A stretch of 35,365 nt of DNA from Candidatus Saccharibacteria bacterium UBA6209 (GTDB taxonomy: Bacteria > Patescibacteriota > Saccharimonadia > Saccharimonadales > Saccharimonadaceae). How positions within the stretch are numbered: position 1 is the first letter of the stretch; each line of letters begins with the position of its first letter. Below the pieces are notes generated by a model. That model saw only the letters and a list, made by a program, of their open reading frames with translations. It ran no database searches and was not told where the DNA came from. A program made the translations under genes and the position numbers. Shown here one piece after another: positions 6,868-14,731 of this stretch. The stretch spans positions 1 through 35,365 of the forward strand of contig CAJPKE010000004.1 of NCBI GenBank assembly GCA_905370345.1. The letters run 5' to 3'.

Positions 6868-9010
6868 CGATATTCGTAAAGGCAATTCGATCATCCACGG
6901 CGGCAACTTTTACTGTATCTCCGTCATGAATTCGCCCGTCAATCAGTTCGAGTGCCAAAGGATCAAGCACGCGTTTTTGAATCAAACGCTTAAGTGGCCG
7001 AGCGCCGAAACTCGGGTCGTAGCCGTCTCGCGCCAACATGTCACGAACACTATTGTCAAAATCCAGCGTTATGTCGCGACTATCCTTAACTTGGCGAACA
7101 ACTTTTTCTAATTGCACGTCAACAATTGCACGCATCGATTCAGGATGAATGCGATCAAAAATCACGATGTCGTCAATTCGGTTTAAGAATTCTGGGCGGA
7201 AATGACCACGAAGCGTTTCTAAAATTTGATTGTCGAGAGAGCTAATGTCATCACCTGTGTAGTCCATAATCATTTGCGATCCGACGTTGCTGGTCATGAT
7301 GATAATGGTGTTGCTAAAGTCAATCGTTCGTCCTTGTCCATCTGTCAATCGACCGTCGTCCAGAACTTGCAATAGTACGTTAAATACGTCGGGGTGTGCT
7401 TTTTCGATTTCGTCAAACAAAACCACGCTATAAGGGCGTCGTCTAACGGCTTCCGTCAATTGACCGCCTTGATCGTAGCCGACATATCCTGGAGGTGAAC
7501 CGATCAATCTGGCTACGGCGTGGCGTTCCATATATTCGCTCATGTCAATTCGAATCATGGCGTGCTCGTCGTCGAATAATTCACGACATAAACTGCGCGC
7601 GACTTCTGTTTTTCCCACGCCAGTAGGTCCGAGGAATAGGAATGAGCCAATTGGTCGATTAACGTCGCCAAGTCCAGCGCGTGACCTACGAATGGCGCTT
7701 GCTACGGCTGCCACAGCGCGATCTTGTCCGATGACTTGGCGGCTGATCGATTCTTCCAATTTGGTCAATTTGCTGGATTCGCTTTCCATCAATCGCTCCA
7801 CTGGAATTCCGGTCCAGCGCGCTACAACGCCAGCGATATCGTCAGGCGTAACTTCTTCGCGGAGTAATCGGTCGTGAGTTGGAATTGCCGCTAGCTCCTC
7901 GCGGGCGCTTGCTAATTTTTTCTCTAGCTCCGGTAAATCGCCATATTTAATGCGGCTGGCGGTGGCTAAATCTGCGTCGCGTTCAGCAATTTCTAATTGT
8001 GAGCGCAGATTGTCCATTTTTTCGGTAGTCGTGTTGACGGTTTGCAAAATGTCTTTTTCGTGCTGCCATTTTTTATCAATCACTTCGGCTTTTGCACGAA
8101 TCTCGGCAATTTGCTCCTTGATTTCATTTTTACGAATATTGGCGTGATCGGATTTGTCCTTTTTCAGCGCCGCTTCCTCGATTTCCAATTGCAAGCGTCT
8201 ATTGTTCAATCGATCCAGTGCAATTGGCACGCTTTCCAATTGCATTTTAAGTGAGCTGGTTGCTTCGTCAAGCAAGTCGACTGCTTTGTCTGGCAAGAAT
8301 CGGTCAGGCAAATACCTGGTGGACAATCTGGCGGCTGCCACGATTGCGTCATCAGCGATTTTTACTCCGTGATGAATTTCGTATTTTTCCTTCAATCCGC
8401 GCAAAATGGCGACAGTGTCGTCAAAGCTTGGTTCGCCAACGTAAACTGGCTGGAATCTTCGTTCTAAGGCGGCATCTTTTTCGACATATTGACGATATTC
8501 AGCGAGCGTCGTCGCGCCAATCATGTGTAATTTTCCGCGAGCCAGCGCCGGCTTTAACATATTGCCCGCGTCCATACTGCCTTCACTTTTTCCAGCGCCA
8601 ACCATGGTGTGAATTTCATCGACAAAAAGAATAATCTCGCCAGCCGCGTCTTCTACTTCTTTCAGAACGGCTTTCAATCGATCCTCAAATTGCCCGCGGA
8701 AACTAGCGCCCGCCAGAAGACTGGAAATTTCTAGGGAAATTAGTCGTTTATCTTTTAGTGAGGCGGGAACGTTGCCTTTGACAATTCGTTGCGCCAACGC
8801 CTCAACAATTGCGGTTTTACCAACTCCCGGCTCACCGATGAGAACGGGATTGTTTTTAGTGCGGCGACTTAAAATCTGCACAGTGCGTCGAATTTCTTCA
8901 TCTCGACCGATCACTGGATCGAGTTTACCTTCGCGCGCTAACGCCGTTATGTCTGTACCAAATTTTTCGAGTGGTTTAGCTGTTTCTTCTTGATTCATGT
9001 TTGGTGGCAT
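6863..9010 (-). CDS. clpB: ClpB disaggregase lacking the N-terminal domain
   Basis: Hexameric AAA+ chaperone that extracts polypeptides from aggregates, normally with DnaK. The start at 9010 has a strong AAGGAGG site; the frame is open to 9091 but that would include the promoter region. The protein is 715 residues against about 860 in the usual enzyme. It begins directly at the linker before the first AAA module (LEKFGTDITALAREGKLDPVIGR), so the ClpN substrate-docking domain is absent. Visible: Walker A GEPGVGKT (59-66), Walker B ILFVDE (127-132), a full-length coiled-coil middle domain (about 265-375, which separates ClpB from ClpA/ClpC), and second Walker A GPTGVGKT (461-468). Expression is controlled by the CIRCE operator upstream. 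Confidence 0.95.
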   Translation of the reverse strand: MPPNMNQEETAKPLEKFGTDITALAREGKLDPVIGRDEEIRRTVQILSRRTKNNPVLIGEPGVGKTAIVEALAQRIVKGNVPASLKDKRLISLEISSLLAGASFRGQFEDRLKAVLKEVEDAAGEIILFVDEIHTMVGAGKSEGSMDAGNMLKPALARGKLHMIGATTLAEYRQYVEKDAALERRFQPVYVGEPSFDDTVAILRGLKEKYEIHHGVKIADDAIVAAARLSTRYLPDRFLPDKAVDLLDEATSSLKMQLESVPIALDRLNNRRLQLEIEEAALKKDKSDHANIRKNEIKEQIAEIRAKAEVIDKKWQHEKDILQTVNTTTEKMDNLRSQLEIAERDADLATASRIKYGDLPELEKKLASAREELAAIPTHDRLLREEVTPDDIAGVVARWTGIPVERLMESESSKLTKLEESISRQVIGQDRAVAAVASAIRRSRAGLGDVNRPIGSFLFLGPTGVGKTEVARSLCRELFDDEHAMIRIDMSEYMERHAVARLIGSPPGYVGYDQGGQLTEAVRRRPYSVVLFDEIEKAHPDVFNVLLQVLDDGRLTDGQGRTIDFSNTIIIMTSNVGSQMIMDYTGDDISSLDNQILETLRGHFRPEFLNRIDDIVIFDRIHPESMRAIVDVQLEKVVRQVKDSRDITLDFDNSVRDMLARDGYDPSFGARPLKRLIQKRVLDPLALELIDGRIHDGDTVKVAAVDDRIAFTNIV

Positions 9011-9086
9011 AAAATCCTCCTTTTGGTTTTTAGTCCTAATTTGTTGCGCCCCAGTAAAATACAGAATGGTGAAACTTGATGTAGTT

Positions 9087-9115
9087 ATCATAACAAATTA
9101 GCACTCTCGGTGCAA
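9087..9115 (-). promoter_or_regulatory. clpB promoter
   Basis: On the minus strand TTGCAC (9110-9115) and TATGAT (9087-9092) are 17 bases apart, an optimal sigma70-type spacing. The -35 hexamer lies in the spacer of the CIRCE element. The leader before the ATG at 9010 is about 70 bases. Confidence 0.75.
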
Positions 9116-9124
9116 GAGTGCTAA
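9098..9124. promoter_or_regulatory. CIRCE operator (HrcA binding site)
   Basis: TTAGCACTC, 9 bases, GAGTGCTAA: a perfect match to the consensus CIRCE element bound by the heat-shock repressor HrcA. It covers the clpB -35 region, so HrcA should block polymerase. The galE -10 is 24 bases away on the other side, so galE could be affected as well. No hrcA, groEL or dnaK lies in the window. Confidence 0.95.
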
Positions 9125-9147
9125 TAAAATAAATAGTCATTTTGTGA

Positions 9148-9153
9148 TATGTT
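9148..9153 (+). promoter_or_regulatory. -10 box of galE (leaderless)
   Basis: TATGTT, 6 bases, then the ATG at 9160. No ribosome binding site is present. Confidence 0.5.
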
Positions 9154-9159
9154 AAATGT

Positions 9160-10173
9160 ATGAATATTCTTGTCACTGGTGGCGCTGGATATATCGGCAG
9201 TCACACAATCATCGAACTATTGTCATCAAATCATAAAGTAGTGGTGGTCGATAACTTATCAAATTCGTCCGTTGAAAGTCTGAGGCGAGTTGAAGAAATC
9301 ACTGGTCAATCAATACCGTTTCACGAATTCGATTTGTGTGATCATCAGCGACTATCAGAATTGTTTAAATCTGAGAAAATTGACGCTGTGATTCACTTTG
9401 CTGGGTTGAAGGCGGTTGGTGAATCGGTTGAAAAGGCGCTTCTTTACTATAAAAATAACCTTGAAAGCACGTTGGTTTTGCTTGATGTGATGCAAGAATT
9501 TGACGTGAAGAAATTGGTGTTTTCTAGTTCGGCAACAGTTTATGGCGATCCAGCTAAATTGCCAATTACCGAAGATATGCCGTTGTCTGCCACAAATCCA
9601 TATGGCCAAACAAAGTTGATGATTGAGCAAATGCTTCGCGATATTTCTGCGACAAATCAAAATTGGCAATTTACGTCTCTCCGCTATTTTAATCCAGTTG
9701 GTGCGCATCCGAGCGGCCGCATCGGGGAAAATCCCTCAGGAATCCCAAATAATCTTCTGCCGTTTGTGTCACAAGTTGCTGTTGGTAAGCGAGAGCATTT
9801 GAGCGTTTTTGGTGACGATTACGATACTCCAGATGGAACTGGCGTGCGCGATTATATTCACGTGGTTGATTTGGCAAAAGCTCACGTGACAGCTCTGGAG
9901 AATTTAGGCCGACCGAACGAATATAAAATCTATAATATCGGCACCGGTCGTGGCACTTCAGTTTTGGAATTAGTGAAGGCGTTTGAGAAGGCGTCTGGTC
10001 GTGATGTTCCGTATCAAGTTACGCCACGTCGAGCAGGTGACATTGCGGCGTGTTATGCAGATCCAGGCTTGGCGGAGAGAGAGCTAGGTTGGCGAGCAGA
10101 ATTGACAATTGAAGATGCTTGCCGCGATGCTTGGAATTGGCAGAGCAATAATCCAAATGGCTACAATGGCTAA
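9160..10173 (+). CDS. galE: UDP-glucose 4-epimerase
   Basis: Interconverts UDP-glucose and UDP-galactose (possibly also the N-acetyl forms), supplying sugars for surface glycans. Extended short-chain dehydrogenase fold: NAD-binding GGAGYIG (residues 7-13), catalytic S124 (SSSATVYG), Y148 and K152 (NPYGQTK), then the RYFNPVGAHPSG segment and a C-terminal substrate domain with VRDYIHVVDLA. The length of 337 residues is standard. Its stop overlaps the stop of the convergent LTA-synthase-like gene by 4 bases. No Leloir-pathway neighbours (galK, galT) are nearby, so a role in glycan precursor supply rather than galactose catabolism is likely (inference). Confidence 0.95.
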   Translation: MNILVTGGAGYIGSHTIIELLSSNHKVVVVDNLSNSSVESLRRVEEITGQSIPFHEFDLCDHQRLSELFKSEKIDAVIHFAGLKAVGESVEKALLYYKNNLESTLVLLDVMQEFDVKKLVFSSSATVYGDPAKLPITEDMPLSATNPYGQTKLMIEQMLRDISATNQNWQFTSLRYFNPVGAHPSGRIGENPSGIPNNLLPFVSQVAVGKREHLSVFGDDYDTPDGTGVRDYIHVVDLAKAHVTALENLGRPNEYKIYNIGTGRGTSVLELVKAFEKASGRDVPYQVTPRRAGDIAACYADPGLAERELGWRAELTIEDACRDAWNWQSNNPNGYNG

Positions 10174-11735
10174 TTGCCAGATTTGGTGAAAATCTTATTT
10201 TCGTAATAAGCGGAACGTTTGGAAAGTTCTGAATTTAAGTTTTCAATTCCGCCGTATTGTTCGACCAAGGTTTTCTTTCCAGAGAATAAGTTTGTGCCCA
10301 GACCTAATCGGTCGCCGTCAATTTTAACCCCCAACGCCGCCAAAGTTGACGGATACATATCGAATGTCGTGAATTGACGATTCTTTGAGTGACTAGTTGA
10401 AATGGCTGGATTTATAAACGTGTTGTAAATGGTTCGCTGATAATTGGTATTGCCAATTTTTTCGTCGTAGTATGAAGTCTGCATACCTAAATGGTCGCCA
10501 GAAATTATAATTGTGGTGTTTTCATAAAATGGCTGAGATTTAACCCAATTGACGAATGCGGCGACCTGTTTTGAGGAGCAAGCGTGAACATTGTCGTATT
10601 GATTGCTGAAGGTTTTAGCGCAGGTTTCATCCAAATAGCCGTCGGTAAAATGCGTGTCGGCGGTCAATAATTGCAAGTTAAATGGCTTGTCTGACGCCGC
10701 CAAACGCGAGGCTTCTTCGCGGGCAAATTGGAATAATTTTTTATCTTCATAACCCCACCAAACTTTGTAATCTTCGGAGATTTTTCCGTGTTTTTTGGCG
10801 TAATTGTAATCTTCGATATTGAAATTGCCATGCTGAGTTAATAATTTATCGCGTCCGCCAAAACTTGCTTCAGAGCCCATAACAAATGTTTGATTATAAC
10901 CTTGTTTTTCTAAAATCTCACCAAGACTATAAGCGCCTGGCAAGAACTTTTTAAATTCGCCCAGGGCGTTATGATCGCGTCCACCAACCAAGTTTTCTTT
11001 CAGTGGGACGCCAGCAGATTGCGCAGCCATTCCCGCTACGGTCCAGCCGGTGTTTGTTGCAGGCAAGGCGCCGCCGACACCGGATGCTTTGTTTGAGAAT
11101 GAGGTGTTTTTTAATGCCAATTCTTCCAGCTCTGGAATGATGGAGGTTTCGGAGCTGCCGCCATTAGCCTTTGACGCTAAAGTGTTTTCCATTGACTCTA
11201 AATAGATGTATATTAAGTTGCGTTTTTTCTCCGGGAAAGTCAATTTGGCGGTTTTTGGATTGACGTAATTTTCTTCGTATAATTTGGTCGATTGAGTCAG
11301 GGCATAAATATAGTTAGGGATGCCAAAACTTTGAATCAGAAGAACAATTGCAATTAAAAACATACTCAGCGAGTAAATTGCTTGATTTCGTAATCTCAAA
11401 AACGGCAAGGTGAGTTTTCGTGATGATTTGATTTTTTTCAAGCAGAAGGCGATTATGCGATTGATAAAATAGATCGATTTGTCGAACATTGGGATTAATA
11501 AGGCGCCGAATAATAGGAGAACTAGCGGAAGATTTTGCAGGACGGCCGACCATAAATTGTCAGATTTGCCACCAGCTAATCCGTTGACGAAATAAAAAAT
11601 TATCTCGTCGATTTGTGAATCTTTAAAGACTATATATTTATAGCGCGCCGCAATTAAGCAAAATGCTGCCAAAAAAAGCAAAATGATTGATATTGATTTA
11701 ATCCAGAAACGTTTGGTAAATTTAATTTTTCTCAC
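10170..11735 (-). CDS. LTA synthase-like membrane sulfatase/phosphoglycerol transferase
   Basis: Alkaline-phosphatase-superfamily enzyme with its catalytic domain outside the cell. Hydrophobic segments lie at about residues 15-31, 66-84 and 118-140, fewer than the five of classical LtaS. The extracellular domain has metal-site residues in IYIYLESMENT, the nucleophile Thr in PATNTGWTVAGM, then FVMGSEASFGG, TADTHFTDGY and the metal-binding SGDHLGM. Relatives transfer phosphoglycerol or phosphoethanolamine to lipoteichoic acid, glucans or glycolipids; the substrate here is unknown. Start: an ATG lies at 11738, but the TATAAT box is exactly 6 bases before the next codon, a GTG at 11735, so I prefer a leaderless GTG start. 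Divergent from the amino-acid transporter genes. Confidence 0.82.
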   Translation of the reverse strand: MRKIKFTKRFWIKSISIILLFLAAFCLIAARYKYIVFKDSQIDEIIFYFVNGLAGGKSDNLWSAVLQNLPLVLLLFGALLIPMFDKSIYFINRIIAFCLKKIKSSRKLTLPFLRLRNQAIYSLSMFLIAIVLLIQSFGIPNYIYALTQSTKLYEENYVNPKTAKLTFPEKKRNLIYIYLESMENTLASKANGGSSETSIIPELEELALKNTSFSNKASGVGGALPATNTGWTVAGMAAQSAGVPLKENLVGGRDHNALGEFKKFLPGAYSLGEILEKQGYNQTFVMGSEASFGGRDKLLTQHGNFNIEDYNYAKKHGKISEDYKVWWGYEDKKLFQFAREEASRLAASDKPFNLQLLTADTHFTDGYLDETCAKTFSNQYDNVHACSSKQVAAFVNWVKSQPFYENTTIIISGDHLGMQTSYYDEKIGNTNYQRTIYNTFINPAISTSHSKNRQFTTFDMYPSTLAALGVKIDGDRLGLGTNLFSGKKTLVEQYGGIENLNSELSKRSAYYENKIFTKSGN

Positions 11736-11741
11736 CATTCT

Positions 11742-11747
11742 ATTATA
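11742..11747 (-). promoter_or_regulatory. -10 box of LTA synthase-like gene
   Basis: TATAAT on the minus strand; 3 bases before an ATG and 6 bases before the adjacent in-frame GTG. The spacing seen elsewhere in the window favours the GTG at 11735. Confidence 0.55.
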
Positions 11748-11775
11748 TCACTTACGTTTTTTGAGGATGAAGGGG

Positions 11776-11781
11776 TATAAT
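11776..11781 (+). promoter_or_regulatory. -10 box of amino-acid ABC transporter operon (leaderless)
   Basis: TATAAT, 6 bases (AAAAGC), then the ATG at 11788; a TTACGT 18 bases upstream may be the -35. It fixes the start of the binding-protein gene well inside a longer open frame. Confidence 0.65.
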
Positions 11782-11787
11782 AAAAGC

Positions 11788-12579
11788 ATGAGCAAGAACA
11801 AGACGCGCACGTTCGGAATTAGTTGGTGGATTGGTTTGGCTTTATTTGCGGGGATGATTTGTTTGATGTTGGGCGATATTTTACATCGAGATGGCGTAAT
11901 TGGCTCAAAAACTGATGTTTTAGTGATGGGTACGAATGCTGGATTTAAGCCGTTTGAATATATTGATAATAATCAAGTGGTTGGCTTTGACGTTGATCTA
12001 GCGAGGGAAATTGCTAAAAGCTTGGGTAAGGATTTGAAGGTCGAAGACATGTCGTTTGATGGGCTACTTCCGGCGCTGGATAGTGGGCAAATTGATATGG
12101 TGGCGGCTGGAATGACAGTGACGCCTGAGCGAGAAAAAAATGCGCTGTTTTCAGATCCGTATTATTCGGCGTCACAGAGAATAATTGTTAAAAAGGGCAG
12201 TCCGATTCGCAATAAATATCAATTGCCAGGGCGAAAAATTGGCGTACAGCTGGGTACGACTGGCGATACCTTGGCGTCTAAAATTGCTGGAGCATCAGTC
12301 ACACAATTTCAAACCGCTCCAAGTGTTTTGCAGGAATTAAGTTCGGGAAAAATTGAAGCGGTCATTCTGGACGACGCTCCCGCAAGGCAATATTCGGCTG
12401 GATTTTCTGACTTAGAAATTTTACCGGGCGCGCTCAGTGATGAAAGTTATGCGATTGCTATTAAAAAAGATAATAAAGACCTCTTAGAAAAGGTTAATAA
12501 AGAAATTGCCAAGATGAAAAAAGATGGTCGCTATGAAAAGCTGATCCGCAAATATTTTGGTGAGGAGGCTAAATCGTGA
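11788..12579 (+). CDS. Polar amino-acid ABC transporter, substrate-binding protein
   Basis: Family 3 solute-binding protein (263 aa from 11788) that captures an amino acid for the permease encoded next. An N-terminal helix (about residues 10-30) without a lipobox cysteine suggests membrane anchoring by an uncleaved segment. The two-lobe fold shows MGTNAGFKPFEYID at its start, VVGFDVDLAREIA, DMVAAGMTVTPERE (the Arg usually binds the substrate carboxylate), QLGTTGD and ILDDAPARQY. The open frame reaches back to 11683, but that part overlaps the divergent gene and the promoter. Ligand specificity cannot be deduced; arginine is attractive given the arc operon 11 kb downstream, but that is inference. 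Confidence 0.88.
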   Translation: MSKNKTRTFGISWWIGLALFAGMICLMLGDILHRDGVIGSKTDVLVMGTNAGFKPFEYIDNNQVVGFDVDLAREIAKSLGKDLKVEDMSFDGLLPALDSGQIDMVAAGMTVTPEREKNALFSDPYYSASQRIIVKKGSPIRNKYQLPGRKIGVQLGTTGDTLASKIAGASVTQFQTAPSVLQELSSGKIEAVILDDAPARQYSAGFSDLEILPGALSDESYAIAIKKDNKDLLEKVNKEIAKMKKDGRYEKLIRKYFGEEAKS

Positions 12580-13286
12580 ATTTTTGGGAAGTGATTTTTG
12601 GCGGCGGTCGATGGCTATTTTTATGGCATGGATTAGAGGTGACGCTGGTTTTGACTGTGTTGTCGCTTATTTTAGGGTCGGCAATTGGTGTGCTTGTCGC
12701 CCTGATGCGAACGTCGAATTTACGACCATTTGGCAGGATGAAAACAGGCAGACTCGCGAACTTTAATCCGCTGGCTAGTCTGGGAAAAATTTATGTTGAT
12801 ATCATTCGCGGCACGCCACTTTTGGTCCAGCTGCTGATTATGTATTATGTCGTTTTTGGGTCGTATCAATTTATGCCGAAGATTTTTGTGGCGGCGGTGG
12901 CGTTCGGGATAAATAGCGGCGCGTATATCGCCGAGATTATCCGTGGCGGAATTCAGAGTATTGACAAGGGGCAAATGGAAGCAGCTAGGTCTTTGGGTCT
13001 GAGTAATTGGCAGGCAATGCGACTAGTCATTTTGCCGCAAGCAATGAGAAATTCATTGCCGGCGTTGATTAGTGAATTTATCGCGCTATTAAAGGAAACT
13101 TCGGTTGTTGGTTGGATTGGTCTGAATGATATTATGCGGGGCGCGGACAATATTCGTTTTCAAACGGCGACAGCTTTTCAATCGCTATTTGCCGCTGCGG
13201 CGATGTACTTAATTTTGACGGCGATTTTTACGCGAGTAATGGCGCGAGTAGAAAGGAAATTGAAGCATGACGATGATCAGCGTTAA
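12576..13286 (+). CDS. Polar amino-acid ABC transporter, permease
   Basis: Inner-membrane permease of the HisM/GlnP type (236 aa), expected to act as a homodimer. It starts with GTG, overlapping the preceding stop by 4 bases (GTGA) behind a GAGGAGG site. Membrane helices lie at about residues 10-43, 72-98, 104-122 and 195-222. The cytoplasmic EAA loop is visible as EAARSLGLSNWQAMRLVILP, the contact to the ATPase, and YVDIIRGTPLLVQL is characteristic of the amino-acid subfamily. Overlaps the ATPase gene by 20 bases, so the three genes are translated as a coupled unit. Confidence 0.92.
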   Translation: MNFWEVIFGGGRWLFLWHGLEVTLVLTVLSLILGSAIGVLVALMRTSNLRPFGRMKTGRLANFNPLASLGKIYVDIIRGTPLLVQLLIMYYVVFGSYQFMPKIFVAAVAFGINSGAYIAEIIRGGIQSIDKGQMEAARSLGLSNWQAMRLVILPQAMRNSLPALISEFIALLKETSVVGWIGLNDIMRGADNIRFQTATAFQSLFAAAAMYLILTAIFTRVMARVERKLKHDDDQR

Positions 13287-13989
13287 AAACTTGAAAAAAA
13301 CGTTCGGCACAAATCGAGTTCTTCGTGATATTGACGTGGAAATTGAAGAAGGCGAGATTGTCGTGGTGGTTGGCTCGTCTGGTTCTGGCAAGTCGACATT
13401 CTTGCGTTGTCTGAACTTGCTGGAGGAGCCAACTTCGGGCGAGATTATTGTTGATGGAGTAAAAATTACTGATCCACACGTGAACTTGAATGCGTTGCGT
13501 CAGAATATTGGCATGGTTTTTCAGCAATTTAATCTGTTCCCGAATTTGAGCGTGATTGAAAATATTAAATTAGCTCCGAAAAAGCTGCGTAAATTTTCAG
13601 ATCAAAAAGCGACAAAATTGGCGCGAAGCTTATTGGACGATGTTGGATTATTGGACAAAGCGGACGCTTCGCCGAATAGTTTGTCTGGCGGTCAAAAACA
13701 GCGAGTAGCAATTGCGCGGGCGCTAGCGATGGAGCCGAAAATTATGCTTTTTGATGAGCCAACTTCAGCACTAGACCCAGAGATGATTGGCGAAGTTCTG
13801 GACGTGATCAGGAAAGTTGCCAAAAAGGGAATGACGATGGTAATCGTGACGCACGAAATGAAATTTGCCCGCGAAGTTGGGACGCGGATGATTTTTCTGG
13901 ATAAGGGAGAAATAATCGAAAATGGCACGCCAGCTCAGGTAATGGATCACCCGAAAACTGAACGTGCCAAAAAATTCTTCGCCAAATAG
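13267..13989 (+). CDS. Polar amino-acid ABC transporter, ATPase
   Basis: ATPase subunit of the GlnQ/HisP class (240 aa). Walker A GSSGSGKST (about residues 36-44), Q-loop in GMVFQQFNLFP, signature LSGGQKQR, Walker B IMLFDEPTSALD, and switch His in VTHE. All catalytic residues are intact. AAAGGA lies about 8 bases before the ATG; a second ATG two codons later is possible. Last gene of the operon; its end faces the Nudix gene across 14 bases without a visible terminator. Confidence 0.94.
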   Translation: MTMISVKNLKKTFGTNRVLRDIDVEIEEGEIVVVVGSSGSGKSTFLRCLNLLEEPTSGEIIVDGVKITDPHVNLNALRQNIGMVFQQFNLFPNLSVIENIKLAPKKLRKFSDQKATKLARSLLDDVGLLDKADASPNSLSGGQKQRVAIARALAMEPKIMLFDEPTSALDPEMIGEVLDVIRKVAKKGMTMVIVTHEMKFAREVGTRMIFLDKGEIIENGTPAQVMDHPKTERAKKFFAK

Positions 13990-14003
13990 CCCGAGTGACC
14001 TTG

Positions 14004-14471
14004 CTATAATTCGCTTAGAACTGGAACTTCTGTCAATTTATTAACCAGCTGGTCCAGGTCAATCTCTGTCAGATAACTCGGTAAAATTCGCGTGGTTTTT
14101 GGATCAACAAAGCCGCATTCCGCCACTTCCTCGACGCCGTGCGATGTTTGCTCCAGGTTGATGTGCTGGTAATCTTGCCAGTTGGTGATGAGGAAGAAAA
14201 ATTCCAATTGTTCATTCGGGCCGTGCGCTGATTGTTCACCTGATTCGGCGAATTGTTGTATAAATAACAACTTGCCAATTTCTGGTTTGACGCCAGTTTC
14301 TTCAATCATTTCTCGACGCAAGCCGTCCAGCAAGCCTTCGCCCATTTCTAAGCCGCCGCCCGGCGTACACCAAAAATCACGACCTTTGCCGGTGTTTGCG
14401 GTTAATTTTTGGCAGAAAATTTCGCCGTTTTCATTGATGATAATTCCGCGTACGTTTACTCTTCGTCGCAT
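14004..14471 (-). CDS. Nudix hydrolase
   Basis: Hydrolyses a nucleoside diphosphate linked to another moiety. The Nudix box is complete: G-x5-E-x7-REUxEExGU in GGLEMGEGLLDGLRREM followed by IEETGV. A strand with WCTPGGG precedes it. The start at 14471 (MRRRVNVRGI, 155 aa) is chosen for its AAAGGAGG site; the frame opens at 14507. The N-terminal half (RGIIINENGEIFCQKL) is like MutT/ADP-ribose enzymes, but the substrate cannot be told. Upstream on the same strand is tRNA-Pro, whose transcript could read into this gene. Confidence 0.9.
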   Translation of the reverse strand: MRRRVNVRGIIINENGEIFCQKLTANTGKGRDFWCTPGGGLEMGEGLLDGLRREMIEETGVKPEIGKLLFIQQFAESGEQSAHGPNEQLEFFFLITNWQDYQHINLEQTSHGVEEVAECGFVDPKTTRILPSYLTEIDLDQLVNKLTEVPVLSEL

Positions 14472-14536
14472 AAAACCTCCTTTGATTGCTAATAGCCAGA
14501 GGTTCAATTAAGCTGAACGTACGCCCAATAATTTCA

Positions 14537-14613
14537 TGGTCGGGGTGACTGGATTTGAACCAGCGACCTCACCGTCCCGAACGGTGCGCGCTACCGAGCT
14601 GCGCCACACCCCG
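14537..14613 (-). tRNA. tRNA-Pro(CGG)
   Basis: Read on the minus strand: acceptor arm CGGGGTG pairs with CACCCCG, discriminator A, and an encoded CCA end (77 bases with CCA). The D arm is GCGCAGCTCGGTAGCGC, the anticodon stem CACCG/CGGTG encloses the loop TTCGGGA, so the anticodon is CGG (Pro, codon CCG). The T arm has GGTTCAAATCC. All stems form. CCA is genome-encoded. Confidence 0.96.
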
Positions 14614-14693
14614 ACGCTAAAAACAGTATAAAACTAACAGATATTTTTGTCCAATTGTAATTATTAAAATGAAATCAACTAGTCCTAAAATGA

Positions 14694-14699
14694 TATAAT
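14694..14699 (+). promoter_or_regulatory. -10 box of ABC exporter operon
   Basis: TATAAT, 5 bases, then an ATG at 14705 that opens an 8-codon frame; the exporter gene itself begins at 14732. The messenger therefore probably starts at or one base past the A of the mini ORF. Confidence 0.55.
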
Positions 14700-14704
14700 A
14701 TAAG

Positions 14705-14731
14705 ATGGACTTAGAGCGTAAAGGACTATAA
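14705..14731 (+). CDS. Possible 8-codon leader peptide (MDLERKGL)
   Basis: ATG at 14705 directly at the predicted transcript start, 8 codons, TAA at 14729-14731, then the ATG of the exporter gene with no gap. The ribosome binding site of the exporter (AAAGGA, 14720-14725) lies inside this mini ORF, so translation of one would affect the other. Could be chance given its shortness. Confidence 0.35.
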   Translation: MDLERKGL

